This document shows positions 32,218 through 43,049 of a DNA stretch of 64,000 nt, one piece after another (the stretch's first letter is position 1; every line of letters starts with the position of its first letter). The DNA lies in NCBI RefSeq assembly GCF_013368755.1, contig NC_049562.1, positions 6,200,001 through 6,264,000 of the forward strand. The letters run 5' to 3'. Both the position numbers and the translations under genes were made by a program. Source of the stretch: Talaromyces rugulosus (Eukaryota; Ascomycota; Eurotiomycetes; Eurotiales; Trichocomaceae). Below the pieces are notes generated by a model. That model was given only the letters and a program-made list of their open reading frames with translations, had not been told where the DNA came from and did not search any database.

Positions 32218-33321
32218 CTAATGCACAACCTCAACAACTGTCCACGTTACACTCCACCGCTTCTGCCCGCCAACCTTCTCCATCACCCTCCGGCTCGCCG
32301 TATTCTCCAGCGCAACATCTGCATGCGTATACGCCAACGGCCCAGCGGGGCCATACGTGCCGCTGGCCATGCCTCGCCGCATAATCTCTCGCGATAGTAG
32401 CACGGCCAGCCCCTTTCCGCGATGCTCAGGCTCGACGTGCAACGTCGCGAGAGAGCCGTCAAGCCACATGAAGCCCCATGCTACTGGACTCGGTCCATTC
32501 TCATCTCCAATTTCTTTAGAGGCATCATGGTATATCACAACACTGGGCATACTCAGTAGCGTCTGCGGTTCACGCGGAATATGCGTTCGAGACCGAACTA
32601 ACTCGACATGCTGCGGTAACAGCCCCTGCTCTCCATAGCGATAACCCCGAGGAAGCGTATGTTCTTCATCGCCAGCGGTCTGGAAGATACTCGGCTCAAA
32701 GATGTATTTCACATACGGCGTCACGTCGTACCGATGAACCTTGAGGCCTGGTCGAAACGTGGCGTTTGTGTATGAATCATTACTGGAAAGAAGCTGAATG
32801 AGCCCCGAGTGCAAAGTGCCCAGGAGCATGGCCGGAGGCTTGTGCGGTGGTAGGACCTTGTGCGTAGAAGTTGTTGTTGTAGCTGCCAAGGTTTTGTGGT
32901 AATATGCCTCAAAGGCCGGCATCAATTCACGATTGATATATTGCAACAGATCCCATACTTGTCTCCGTGCAACGGCCTGTCTTTCGGTACTGATGGATGA
33001 GAACGTGGATATATGTGGTTTGTCATCGTCGTGGGCATTGTCAACCTCGGCCTCGAGACTCGAATAGACCCAGACCTGGGTCTCTCGAGCCGCAAACAAG
33101 TCTACATACGCCGCAATCCACGGCCCATTATCATCACCCGGCGACTGTGGTGCAAGATTGCTGCTGGCTAGGTAATATGCCGTGTCTCGCGGATGCGCAA
33201 TATCATATTGAATGCGCCTTAAAAGAGGAGTAGAGCTCGGTAGAAGACGCTCGAGAGAGGGCACGAGTGTTTGGAGCGCATTGTCGTTGTGAATGACAAA
33301 CGCTGTTTCTGTGTCCGCCAT
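32218..33321 (-). CDS. GNAT-family N-acyltransferase, second copy
   Basis: Single exon, 367 aa from the ATG at 33321. The C-terminal GNAT core contains PVAWGFMWLDGSLATLHVEPEHRGKGLAV, where EPEHRGKGL is the CoA-binding motif A, followed by HADVALENTASRRVMEKVGG as motif B. The extended N-terminal domain carries an LPRGYRYG element matching LPDGYELG in the gene at 18010. The two genes share architecture and strand but differ widely in sequence, so they are old paralogues. Substrate unknown. The tRNA-Gly pair lies just beyond its 3' end. Confidence 0.9.
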   Translation of the reverse strand: MADTETAFVIHNDNALQTLVPSLERLLPSSTPLLRRIQYDIAHPRDTAYYLASSNLAPQSPGDDNGPWIAAYVDLFAARETQVWVYSSLEAEVDNAHDDDKPHISTFSSISTERQAVARRQVWDLLQYINRELMPAFEAYYHKTLAATTTTSTHKVLPPHKPPAMLLGTLHSGLIQLLSSNDSYTNATFRPGLKVHRYDVTPYVKYIFEPSIFQTAGDEEHTLPRGYRYGEQGLLPQHVELVRSRTHIPREPQTLLSMPSVVIYHDASKEIGDENGPSPVAWGFMWLDGSLATLHVEPEHRGKGLAVLLSREIMRRGMASGTYGPAGPLAYTHADVALENTASRRVMEKVGGQKRWSVTWTVVEVVH

Positions 33322-35291
33322 CTTGTTCAATCAATTCCATGTACTTTTGATGCTTGTCCATCTGTGGTGTCGTCTATAAATTAATTGTTGATGACTCACA
33401 AAAGCCACAACTAGCGGACACACTATTCCGGATTTGGAAACAATGCATTTCTGTTGGAGTTGTAGAATTTGAACGAATTCAAATGATCAATGATGCCATA
33501 TTCCACCTTGATGCTGATATCAATGTTAACATCGAGTAGATGCGATCTAGTGCGACATAGAAGAATGACGTGTGTGGACTTGACGGGGATCTGCCTGGAT
33601 CACATGCATCAACATGCATGCAATAATTATACATTATTATGAAAATGTGCTAATTATATACGAACACTCGTATAGAGACATAGACCCCACAGAGTACTTC
33701 ATATCTTGGTGTCTTAACAATGCCGATAATAATAATATGATGTAGTTGTGTTGTTGCGAAGAGCCTGTACGAAGTCCAGTTCAGCTCGCACTATTTTTCC
33801 CAATCGAGAAAAAGCAGGGCTATCACTTCGGGCGGCATCCGAGCACAAACAAGCGAGAAGACATTTTTCAGGCACCAACAAAATAAGATCAAGGAGGGAA
33901 AAAAAAAAAAAAAGGGACGGGGTTTTCTCGGACCTGGGCCGATTTCTAGAATATTCAGCTCGATACTAGCGTGTGTGACAAATTAATCTTATCTTTGTTT
34001 CGGTTCAGCTGGGCTGGTGTGGCTACATAGACTCGCTTGTTTTGATTGAAAATTGAAAATTGACTCTGATCTAAGAGGATATTATTGATTTATTTGTCTC
34101 TTGTTATCAAGATTTGAATAGAAAGAAATTAACTACAAAGTTAATCTGGCATATACCATCCGAGAGTTTAACCTTGGCCTTTCAGCCACAAATACAAAAT
34201 TGCCATAAAAATAAGTGATGTCCCGAGAGTTTGGTTCGTAGCACTTCTTGGCAACCAAAAATAATAATTAAAAGTATCATTATTCGTGTCAATGGCTCAA
34301 GAGTGTCCATCAATGATAATAGTAAGCACTACGTACTCATGAACCGGGGTCAGCCACACTTCGTCCTTCCTCTTTGGGTAAGCCTGCCCTGACTCAGGGG
34401 TAATGTGGCGATCTCGGGGGGCTTGGCTGACAGCTACTCTGATTATTTATTTCTGTCATCCATTGATCCCTGTATACAAGAAAAATTCAAGGAATAATAT
34501 TGCTAGTGCAAACCATAATACCGAGCAACCCCTGCGTCTTAGGAATGACGTGCGCGACAACAGGGTACTGAAGGCCGATAGTGCTATTTTATTCCAAATA
34601 CTTAATATTGTGAAAAATAATAGAAGTATCTGATATTAATATATTAATATAAACAGTGACGAACCATCATTCATTCTTACCAGATCCAGCAGGATTATTT
34701 AGCAATGCGCACAGTGCACACACTATCATTATTCTGGCACGGTTGATATCCAACTGCCTATTTAGGGCCGTAGACTGCCCGATGCAGACGCCAAAAATGA
34801 TGCTACGTACTATTCATCATTTAGCCTCATTGGTACTAATCTGCTGCGCTACTGTATTATTGTAACTCGAGACAGCTCTGGTGGGGCATGCTATAGTTTT
34901 GCCTCACTTTGTGTTCTTCAACCTCCGCGTACTACATAATGCATGTTTATAAGCATGAATTGAATACAATAAACAAATACGAAGTAGATTGTCATAGAGA
35001 TTGATGATTTATTGAGTTACTACCACTACCTCATAGACTATCGCGTTCGGCGCAACTTGACGCCTTGTCAGCTATACTTCTAGTACGCATATATCAAGCT
35101 ATCCAAGACAGGCCAGCCCCGCTGATCGCCAGCCATAAACGCCGCCAGTAAATTTTATGTCCGTCAACCCGGATCGTCATAGTCATGCGGGACAATTCAA
35201 CAAAGGAGAGACCAAAAAAAAAAGAAAAAAAAAAAAAAGCAAACCAAACGCCACATTACTCGTATCCAGAGCCCAGACGACTCCGTTCAGA
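33322..35291. other. Gene-poor intergenic region, 2.0 kb
   Basis: AT-rich with homopolymer runs (A15 near 33900, A-rich 35214-35240). Several short frames have no coding character. No RNA gene or terminal repeats were recognised. Confidence 0.5.
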
Positions 35292-36103
35292 TCAGTCTGC
35301 GTCTGTCATTTCTTCAAACGGACTCCGTGGTCCCACCATCCAGTCTTCCATTGCCAGCCACTGGCTCCAGCGCGCATCTGCTGCGCGCAGCTCTTCTTCT
35401 TGCGGGTCCCGCAACGGACGCAGGAACGGAACGGTTTCGTACGGGGCTACATCGTAATGGGTCTTGGTCTTCAACCAACCGCCGCTCTTGGCGGCAAAGA
35501 GATAGTTGATTCTCTCCTGGGAGTGCAACGGGCCAACACCCGCGAACCAGTTGTCGCCAAACAGCTCTTGCATGATGGCGGGGGTGTCTGTCGCGGTCAC
35601 CACTAGCCGTCGGATGTACGGAATTAGCGAAACGGTGGCAGATCTGAATTCACTATTGCTGCTGTTGTTGCTCGTAGGCTCTGCATAGTGGAAAATTGGG
35701 GCGAGGCTCTGTTGGTAGGGAAGACGGATGTTGATAAGTGCGGCCAAGGACTGCACTTTTGGCGCATGCTGTGCCACATCCACAAAGTATTGTATACAGC
35801 TCTGGTACACGGGGAACCACTCGCTTGGGTTCACCTTGACCGTGTCGGAATATAAGGGTGCGCCTGGCATCTCGACTGTCGAAACGTCAGCGCCGGGCTG
35901 CATTGTTGGCATTGAATCCGCGTGGGGTTTATTTAGTCTGTAGCCGCCGTTAGTATGGACGGCCATCGTATTCATTAGTAGAGATTGACTGACCTATGCA
36001 ACGAAGAGCGAAAAGAGCCCTGGATGGAAGAGGGCGTAAACGTCTTCAAGCTGCGCAAAAGTCGCTTGCTCAGTTCACGGCGATGTGGCCGATTTGTCGA
36101 CAT
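35292..36103 (-). CDS. Orphan protein, 251 aa, unknown function
   Basis: Two exons (35994-36103 and 35292-35937) separated by a 56-nt intron with GTCAGT donor, ACTAAC branch and CTACAG acceptor. The upstream exon is needed to give a consistent start ([20 protein letters not shown]). Without it the frame would begin inside the intron. The N-terminus is basic; the middle has [20 protein letters not shown] and [13 protein letters not shown]; the end is acidic. No signal peptide, membrane segment or domain is recognised. A TATA element (TATATAA on the minus strand) lies near 36278-36284. It is divergent from the small gene at 37491 and may share its promoter. Confidence 0.75.
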
Positions 36104-37490
36104 ACATGCACTGCGCTAACAAGCAATGGATTTATAGAGCTTCGGGGGACAGAATCAGACATGTAACGGGATACCAGACCAGCCAGCAACAGAAACGGAA
36201 AAAATGTAGTGAAGATAAGTCGACGGTTGAAACTTGACAGGCGTAACCAGTCTCCCAATCGGGGCTGGAGCTCGGTCCTTATATACACCAGTGTCGAGTG
36301 TCCAGGGTATGAAAGAGAGAGTAGTGGAGCGCCCCATCTTTTCCCAAAATAGGCCTGTCGCGGCATACGATCTTCGTCGCGCGCGAGGTTCCAGGCGCAC
36401 GGGGAGGATGAAAAAAGGAAAAGTAGTTAATAGTAAGAAGCATTAACGGCACAGGCAAAACTCTGCCACGAAGCGCATCGCAAGGAGGGCCTTAAGCGCA
36501 GGCAGCAGCCAAGGGCGCAAATCAGCGCGCTCGGGAAGGTGTGATGAGGCTATCAAGATACTATCGAGTCAAGCCACACGGGGCGGTCAGCCACAGCCCC
36601 GCCACACTATGGCGGTGCGCGCGCGACTCGCCTGCTGATTGGCTGCGCGCAGATCCACCCACGGAGCGGCCGAGGCGGGTGCTGCGGCCTCGCGATTGGC
36701 TGGTCGGGGACCATCAAAATGATCACGTTCTGATCTTGCTGACATATTCCTGAGTACGTATGTAGTAACTAGCCACTGTACGAACACTTAGTGACACAGA
36801 TCACATCAGGATGGCCATCCCTGCACGGCCGCCAGCCCGGCAACACGAGCCGACCCAAAGGTGTGGTTAGAACCTAGTGTGGTAATAGTAGTCAGCCCGG
36901 ACATCGTCGGGCTTGCGCTCCTTCGATTACAGCCAGGCAACCTTCCTCAAACTCAGACCCGGCCCCGTGACGTCGAGGGCCCCCGTCCCAATCCAGGCCT
37001 CACGAAAAAAGTACGAGGACCTGGGGCCAGGCTGAAAAGTGATGAAGTCACCACTGGCCTTAGCGCAAGATCCCGAAAAACAATAATTCCAAGTCCGGCG
37101 ACCTCTAGCTTCTGCGCTAGGCCAAATGCGGCCTGATGGTCTCCGTGCACATTTAGGACTTCGCTAATTTAAACTAGCCGCACGCTAGTCTACAATAGGC
37201 CAAACTAACGCTACGGGCCCCGCCGTCACGATCTCGATCGCCCCAATCAGAGCAGGCCCCACCAACATCGACAGGGGCGTCCCATGGGCGGCAGTAAGCA
37301 GAAGCAGAACCCATCGCTAAGTTTGCCAACTCCCAGTATGGGGTTTCCTAGATAGGCAGCTGTCAGCCTCGCTACCGTGACCCCCCTCTTGGCTGATATA
37401 CAAATACACCCCGTCGGCCATGACACTTTGCTATCAGATCAGTCATTCATCCCAAGTTCTTCTGAAGCAATCTCCTCCTTCTCCTTCATA
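36104..37490. promoter_or_regulatory. Divergent 1.4 kb promoter between two orphan genes
   Basis: GC-richer than its flanks. There is a TATA element for the minus gene at about 36278-36284. Two inverted CCAAT boxes (ATTGG) lie at 36638-36642 and 36695-36699, each inside a G/C-rich GATTGGCTG context. A TATA-like gatatacaaatacacc lies about 95 bp before the plus-strand ATG. Short frames here were rejected as non-coding. Confidence 0.5.
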
Positions 37491-37873
37491 ATGTCCTACA
37501 AAAACAACTACGAACTATGGGTGAGCATAACTGTCTCCCAGTGAATATTAGCATCTTCCTGACACTTGCTCTCTAGAACCCGGCCTTGGCCACTCGGCGG
37601 CCATCGCAAATGTCAGAAATCGATATTATCTTGGCACAAACATACCCTCATGTGGCCATGCTCCCATACTCTTCCTGCTGCCACTGCTCCTACGAGGAAG
37701 AAGAGGATGAGACCATGAGCCCATCCAGCGGCAGCACTTTCATGTCCGACGAATCCATCCGGTCGACCAGCACACAACATAGCAATAGCAACGGATGCGC
37801 TGGCAGCAACAAACGCACCAAGATTCGGTCACGCCTGCGGAAAATCTTCAAAAATTCATCGCGATCCAGCTGA
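37491..37873 (+). CDS. Small Ser/Cys-rich orphan protein, about 100 aa
   Basis: Exon 1 (37491-37520) encodes MSYKNNYELW; a short intron with GTGAGC donor and CTCTAG acceptor ends at 37576, and exon 2 runs to 37873. The product has a central SSCCHCSYEEEEDE patch, a Ser/Thr-rich region and a basic tail (KRTKIRSRLRKIFKNSSRSS). No known domain. The strong TATA-like box, CT-rich leader and clean ATG context suggest a real and perhaps highly inducible gene. The basic C-terminus could bind membranes or nucleic acid, but nothing more can be said. Confidence 0.7.
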
Positions 37874-40591
37874 TTTCTTTTCTCTCGACACTATACATAA
37901 CATTCATTTCTTCGTTATTCTTCTAAAACACGACATTCTTTCCGTCTCTTCTTTTGTGCTTGTGACATGTTGATAGCGTTTCCGGGCAAGGCGTTGGGGA
38001 TGGGTGAACTACGGGCTACTTGATATTTAGTGTTGATACCATTCAAACTTGTTAATTATATTATTATCTTTTACATATCACTTGTTTTTTTCCTTAGTAT
38101 TTTCATTAGTTCTAACATTGAAAATTGAGTATCAAGTCCTTAGTAGAGCCAGTACTACCCGTGAATAGTAATGCTACCTACCTTAGCGTTAGGGTTCTGC
38201 TAGACCCCGTATTTGAAATTTGATCCACACACATCTCGGTGGGGATCGTGAACAGTGCGTTGACCTGACCTTGGCGCTCAAAACCGAGCATTGAAAATCA
38301 GGAACCTTCGTAGTACCCCTCCTGCTGTCCTTGGTCGATGACACGGCTTGACAGCTTTGACATTTGCCCCAAATAACTGCCGAACTACCATGTCGATCCG
38401 CAAATCTCATTAAATTTATTTTCTCTCTCACGCCTGCAAGTGCTACCCTGATCGAGTTGAGCGGCTCGAGCCAATGTACAGTAAACCCAACCAGGCAAGC
38501 AAATAGTTTGGTTCACTTTTGACATGAAAATCATCCATGTTGACCTAAGTAGAGTTTTCTCCTAACGAGTGGCCGATCTTCTGCGCCACACTCATGCATT
38601 GCGCGGCTTGCACTCCATCCTGCGGGCCGGGCCCACTTGAATCATAGACGAGAAGAACTTGGATGCCTTTTTTTAAATTTTTTTTTTCGGTTTTTAAAAT
38701 TTTTTGGTTTCTTTTCTTCTGCTGCCAACTTTTGGAGTCCACAATGACACAAACACTAGATAGACACTAAACACGCCGGTGCAGCCCGGCAACTGCAGTG
38801 ACAGCTCAACGAGATGCACTATCTCACCTGTCGACGTGCATATACATTGCATTTGCATGCATTTACATACAATTAAACTGTTATATCTTTTTTGACATGT
38901 CTCGTTTTTTTGACTCCATGCCACGATTAGTAATTTGTGGCGGTGCGGTGATAGCTCGGTGATCACTCGGAAAACCGTATTGATAATCATTCTCTCTACG
39001 GAGTATTACTATTTTTTATATTCCTTTAATAGACGACCAGAAGATGGTACGAGATTATTATCCAATAAGAAAATGAATTAATTGAGTTTGAACTGTTTAC
39101 CAAGCTTTTAGGTCCTTCTTTTTTTAGTGTTTTTTTTTTCTCGGTTGTCACGGACATGTCCGTGACCGTGAAAGCCGAGCCAAATCCCGATCGGGCATAC
39201 CGACCCCACCAGCCACAGAACCGTGGTTCATCCCTTTGTGGCTCGTGTGTGGCTTGACCGCCTAATTTTCGGGGGGTTTTTTTTTCAAATGTTTTTTTTT
39301 TAGGGATTTGCATGTGATGATCTACAGACGGGGACAGATTGCGGTCCATCTTTACGGTTTCGAGAATGTGTCAGGAATCTGTTTCCGAGAATCTGTCCCG
39401 AGTTGAGATCGTTATGTAAATTGTACAGTCTCCCAAATTATTATTTGAAGAACATTGCGCTGTTAAGATTTACTTACAGCCTGGGCCCAGAGGACGTAGT
39501 ACTAGCTAACCTACGTTGTATATTCTTTGGAATCTATATGGACTCATGACTTAGTTGTCCCACTCCCATATTGAGACTAGAACAACGATCCCCTTCTACA
39601 GCCCGATAATAATTAATAAACAATATAATGCGAAACAAAAGGAAAACCCGACAATTGGCCGCAAAAGGAATTGTGATTCCAACGGGCATGATGCATAAGA
39701 TGGGGTCGAGACGAGACTATTGATTTTTGTCGTCGCAATCGATAAGCAGATGTATCGGACAATAATGCTGATTGGACAACAACTTTGTTGGCACAATTAC
39801 CCCTTTAGGAAGTTAGTCGCCTCGTGTGATCATGATTTTTTGATTGGTAAAAAGATAATTAATTATTGTTCATATACGTGTTTCCTTTTTAGGTAATATC
39901 CTAGGTCCACTACCTGACCAACAACCGGACACAAAAAAAAAGTTGTCGATGCATGCATGCTGTGTGACAACAATCACGCCTTAACTATGGCGTTTCGGCC
40001 GCTATCCGCATGATTTGGAATTTAATCTCCCCCTTTTCCTTCTTCTTCTTCTTTTTTTTTTTTGCTTTTTGCTTTTTGCATTGTACAATAGAAACGGTAG
40101 TACTTTAAAGTTGTACAGAGTACGTTTCACAAACATTAATCCAACGTACCCAACGATGAATTCGCTATACGAAGCTAACGTCGATCACCCGCAAGGATTC
40201 TGGAGGGAGTGGGACTCATCAAGGTGCATATATTTCATCATTGATGGTCATTGTGTAACCCTACCACGTGTATGTACAGAAATACTTATCTATAACCCTT
40301 TTCCGTTTATGGTGCATACTCCCGACCTCTCAAGAAATAGGGCTGGCTATACTACTATAGGAAATAAGTACTTAGTAGTCTGTGGGAAAAAAATCTAGAG
40401 TAGTTATTATCGCCTGCATATCTGTAAGAAAGCCATATATTGAAAACTACATATGTAAGCTAGCCCAATAACTCAAAGTCGAAGCTCAAGCATATGAAAA
40501 CTGGTGCCTTCAGTCTGTGTTCCAAGTATATGGACGTGCGTATCCAGTATGCCAATCAGCTTGTCCCATGTACATAGCTATATATTCCCAG
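37874..40591. other. Gene-poor intergenic region, 2.7 kb
   Basis: AT-rich with many poly-T/poly-A runs (38670-38710, 39118-39140, 39283-39301, 40040-40075). A perfect 18-bp palindrome lies at 39148-39165. A frame near 40156-40220 (MNSLYEANVDHPQGFWREWD) looks like a coding fragment but no gene model can be built. No transposon ends were recognised. Confidence 0.5.
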
Positions 40592-41930
40592 TCAGTGAAT
40601 TGTGAGTAACGATCCTGTCCCAGCGGCTATCATACCAAGAATAAAGTATGAAAAACTGTCTATTAAACAGCATTAGCAAGGTGTAGAACAACTGGGATAC
40701 AGAAGAAAACCCCCTTACCAGCATTTCTCAAAGCTCCGATTTCGTTATTTTGGGCAAGGAAATTGATACAAACCCACCCATAAGCAGGAACTGGTTCGGG
40801 ATCAATATCGCATTCCACATCGGCTTTTTATACACCTATCATCAGTGACACTTTATATACACAACATAGCACCCAAAACAGGAGGGAATAATTACCTAAA
40901 CGGTGATACCTTCCTAGTATATACTCAGCATGTCCCATCTCATGTAGTAAAATAGCTGCTATAGAATGAATTTGCAGGTCTTCTAGAGATAGTATTGGCG
41001 GCAAATCATTTTGGGCGCGAAGTTGAGATAATGATTTGAACCTCACTAATTCTTCCATTAAGCTTGGATGTATTACCACCATATCATGTGGGGTACTTGT
41101 GTGGCTATATGAGAAAGCAGCTGTATCTTCGTCGTCATAGGTACCTGACAATACCATGCCCCCCCCTTCATCGACCGGTCGCGTATCCCGTACAAAGTGT
41201 TCTGTCTCACCTGAGAAAAATGAATGTTAATTGGACTCGCTTATTCCCCCCAGGAAGAACATGCATTACCATCAGGCCCAATAATTTCAAAAGGATCAAG
41301 GAAATTGAAATGACAGTATATATGGTAATAGGACCGCGAAGCGTCGGTTCGAAGATTGGCAACTTTGGATACGAGATCTGTGGGAGAATGATAATTTAGT
41401 GTGAAGACTTTTTCTTTCTTTCTTTCCTTCTTTTTTGTTGTCAAATGTACATGTCTACTCACTCAGTATCGTTGTGACTTTGTATATCCCCGCGTCATTG
41501 TCTTCATGCCCTGGAGGATCATACAACGTCCTCCCGTAAATAGACTCAAAAGTCATCAGAACCATGAGCTGTCTTGCATTTAAGGAAGATCTCCCTCGTA
41601 GAGTCTCCTTGCAAAGCTGTAGGGAAGATCTCAGATATGTGAGTTGTTCAACCGCTTTGTTTGCCTGCCCAACAATTGCTTTTGTCTCAGTTTCTCTCCA
41701 AAAAAACAAAAAAAAACAAAACATTGAAAACAAAGTGAGATTTGTTTATTCAGACTTACAGCCATAATTGCGTCTATATACCCTTGTCGAAGGTATGTTT
41801 CCCCCCCCGGTATAGTGCAATCTGTTTGCACTGTTTGGGCTCTTTTGGTAAGATCCGTCGAGTGACTGTACGCCGGTACTCCTATGGCTAGGATGACTTG
41901 GAGGAACAGAAAATATACATATAAAAGCAT
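40592..41930 (-). CDS. Secreted zincin-type metallopeptidase-like protein
   Basis: Six exons (41760-41930, 41463-41685, 41270-41377, 40896-41210, 40719-40823, 40592-40659) join in frame to 329 aa; five introns of 51-79 nt all keep phase. An N-terminal signal peptide (LLYVYFLFLQVILAIGVPAY) and paired Cys suggest secretion. The zinc-binding HEMGH lies at about residue 255 in AAILLHEMGHAEYILG. The C-terminus ends with NADSFSYFILGM, similar to the NADxYAYF ending typical of fungal extracellular metallopeptidase-fold proteins related to deuterolysin-like enzymes. The third zinc ligand is not identified. Activity is probable, but the substrate is unknown. Confidence 0.85.
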
Positions 41931-42140
41931 TGCACTGTCGAAAGACTTGAATACTCGGTAGTCAACTCTGGACGTAGAGCCGAACTTTTCGAAGGAATCA
42001 AGTAGGGAAACCAAATACGAGTTTTCGAGAAGGAGGCAAATCATCAATTGATACCCACATATTATTACAATCCATATTTAACTAGAAACGTAGGAAAAAA
42101 AAAGCTCATGAGGGGAAAATGAGCTCTTGGCTACGTCAAA

Positions 42141-42561
42141 TCAGGACAATATGCTTGACAAGATGAAACAAACACTCCGTGGTGGCCATGTTTCTTTGTG
42201 GATAATATTTCCCAACGGGATGTTGACAAAGGCTTCGGAAATGTCAAGATGTTTCAGATTTACGTTTTTACTCCAAGGAACTACACAGTTGGTCTGATAG
42301 AAATCTAGAATTTTATTATAGGGGGGTGTAGGCCCTGGAGTGAAAAACACTGGGAATGTTTGCCATAGTATTATGTGTTTTCAGATAAGAATTATACAGG
42401 TACAAAATGTTTGCAATTGAGTGCGCGGGATGGTGATAATACTCGAAGAAAAAGTAAGCCACAGGAATACCCATTGCCGTGGCGAATTGGATAGAGTTAC
42501 TTCGATGTTGCACCTTGCCTGTCGGCATAACCTCGCATTCAAATGTTAATAACCCTTCCAT
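42141..42561 (-). pseudogene. Frameshifted ORF of unknown function
   Basis: A frame from the ATG at 42561 (MEGLLTFECEVMPTGKVQHR) reads to a stop at 42316, but coding-like sequence continues in the neighbouring frame (ILWQTFPVFFTPGPTPPYNK) to a TGA at 42141. The two meet at the run T4 (42378-42381, A4 on the coding strand), where one extra base would explain the break. No intron with good sites and correct phase repairs it. It could be a pseudogene, an assembly error or a missed splice form. The protein is not recognised. Confidence 0.45.
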
Positions 42562-43049
42562 GGACTAATAACAATATGTAAAAAGGATCAATATGTAAAG
42601 CCGATCACACATCTGTAACAAAGAAATAATGCAGTCACGGAAATATCTAGTTTAGCCTGCCCTCTCGCCGAATATCATTTGTTCTAGACCACATCGACGC
42701 AACTTCCTACCTAGCCTATAGAGGCCCATTTCCTACCTTGGGCGACTCCGATTATCAATTTAGTAAGAGATGGTTGCATTATTTCCACTTTCAAACCGGA
42801 CGCCATTTATATAGATCATGATGACGCTCATTGGTCGGCTGCAGCCCCATTTTAAAATGTCCCAAGTTGGACTAGTAGTAAGGGCCTAGGGCTGGGGCTG
42901 AGTCTGTGTTTTGAGGCTCTGTTGCCATCACAACACACGACTTTTATCCCCGCGTTTTCTATCGTTCTTCCCTTTTTATTTATTCCAGCACAAGCTATTT
43001 TTATCGAGCCTTTTCTTGATCCTGATATTTATCACCAGACACTGTTGAG
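42562..43049. other. Promoter region of the sirtuin gene
   Basis: This lies between the frameshifted ORF and the sirtuin. It is T-rich with CT tracts shortly before the ATG. CATTGGTCGG at 42830 contains an inverted CCAAT box. Confidence 0.45.

Noticed and set aside
40015..40398. Plus-strand frame starting with a poly-Leu/Phe segment
   Set aside because: The hydrophobic start is translated CT/T-rich DNA. A short piece resembles an enzyme N-terminus but no gene model follows.
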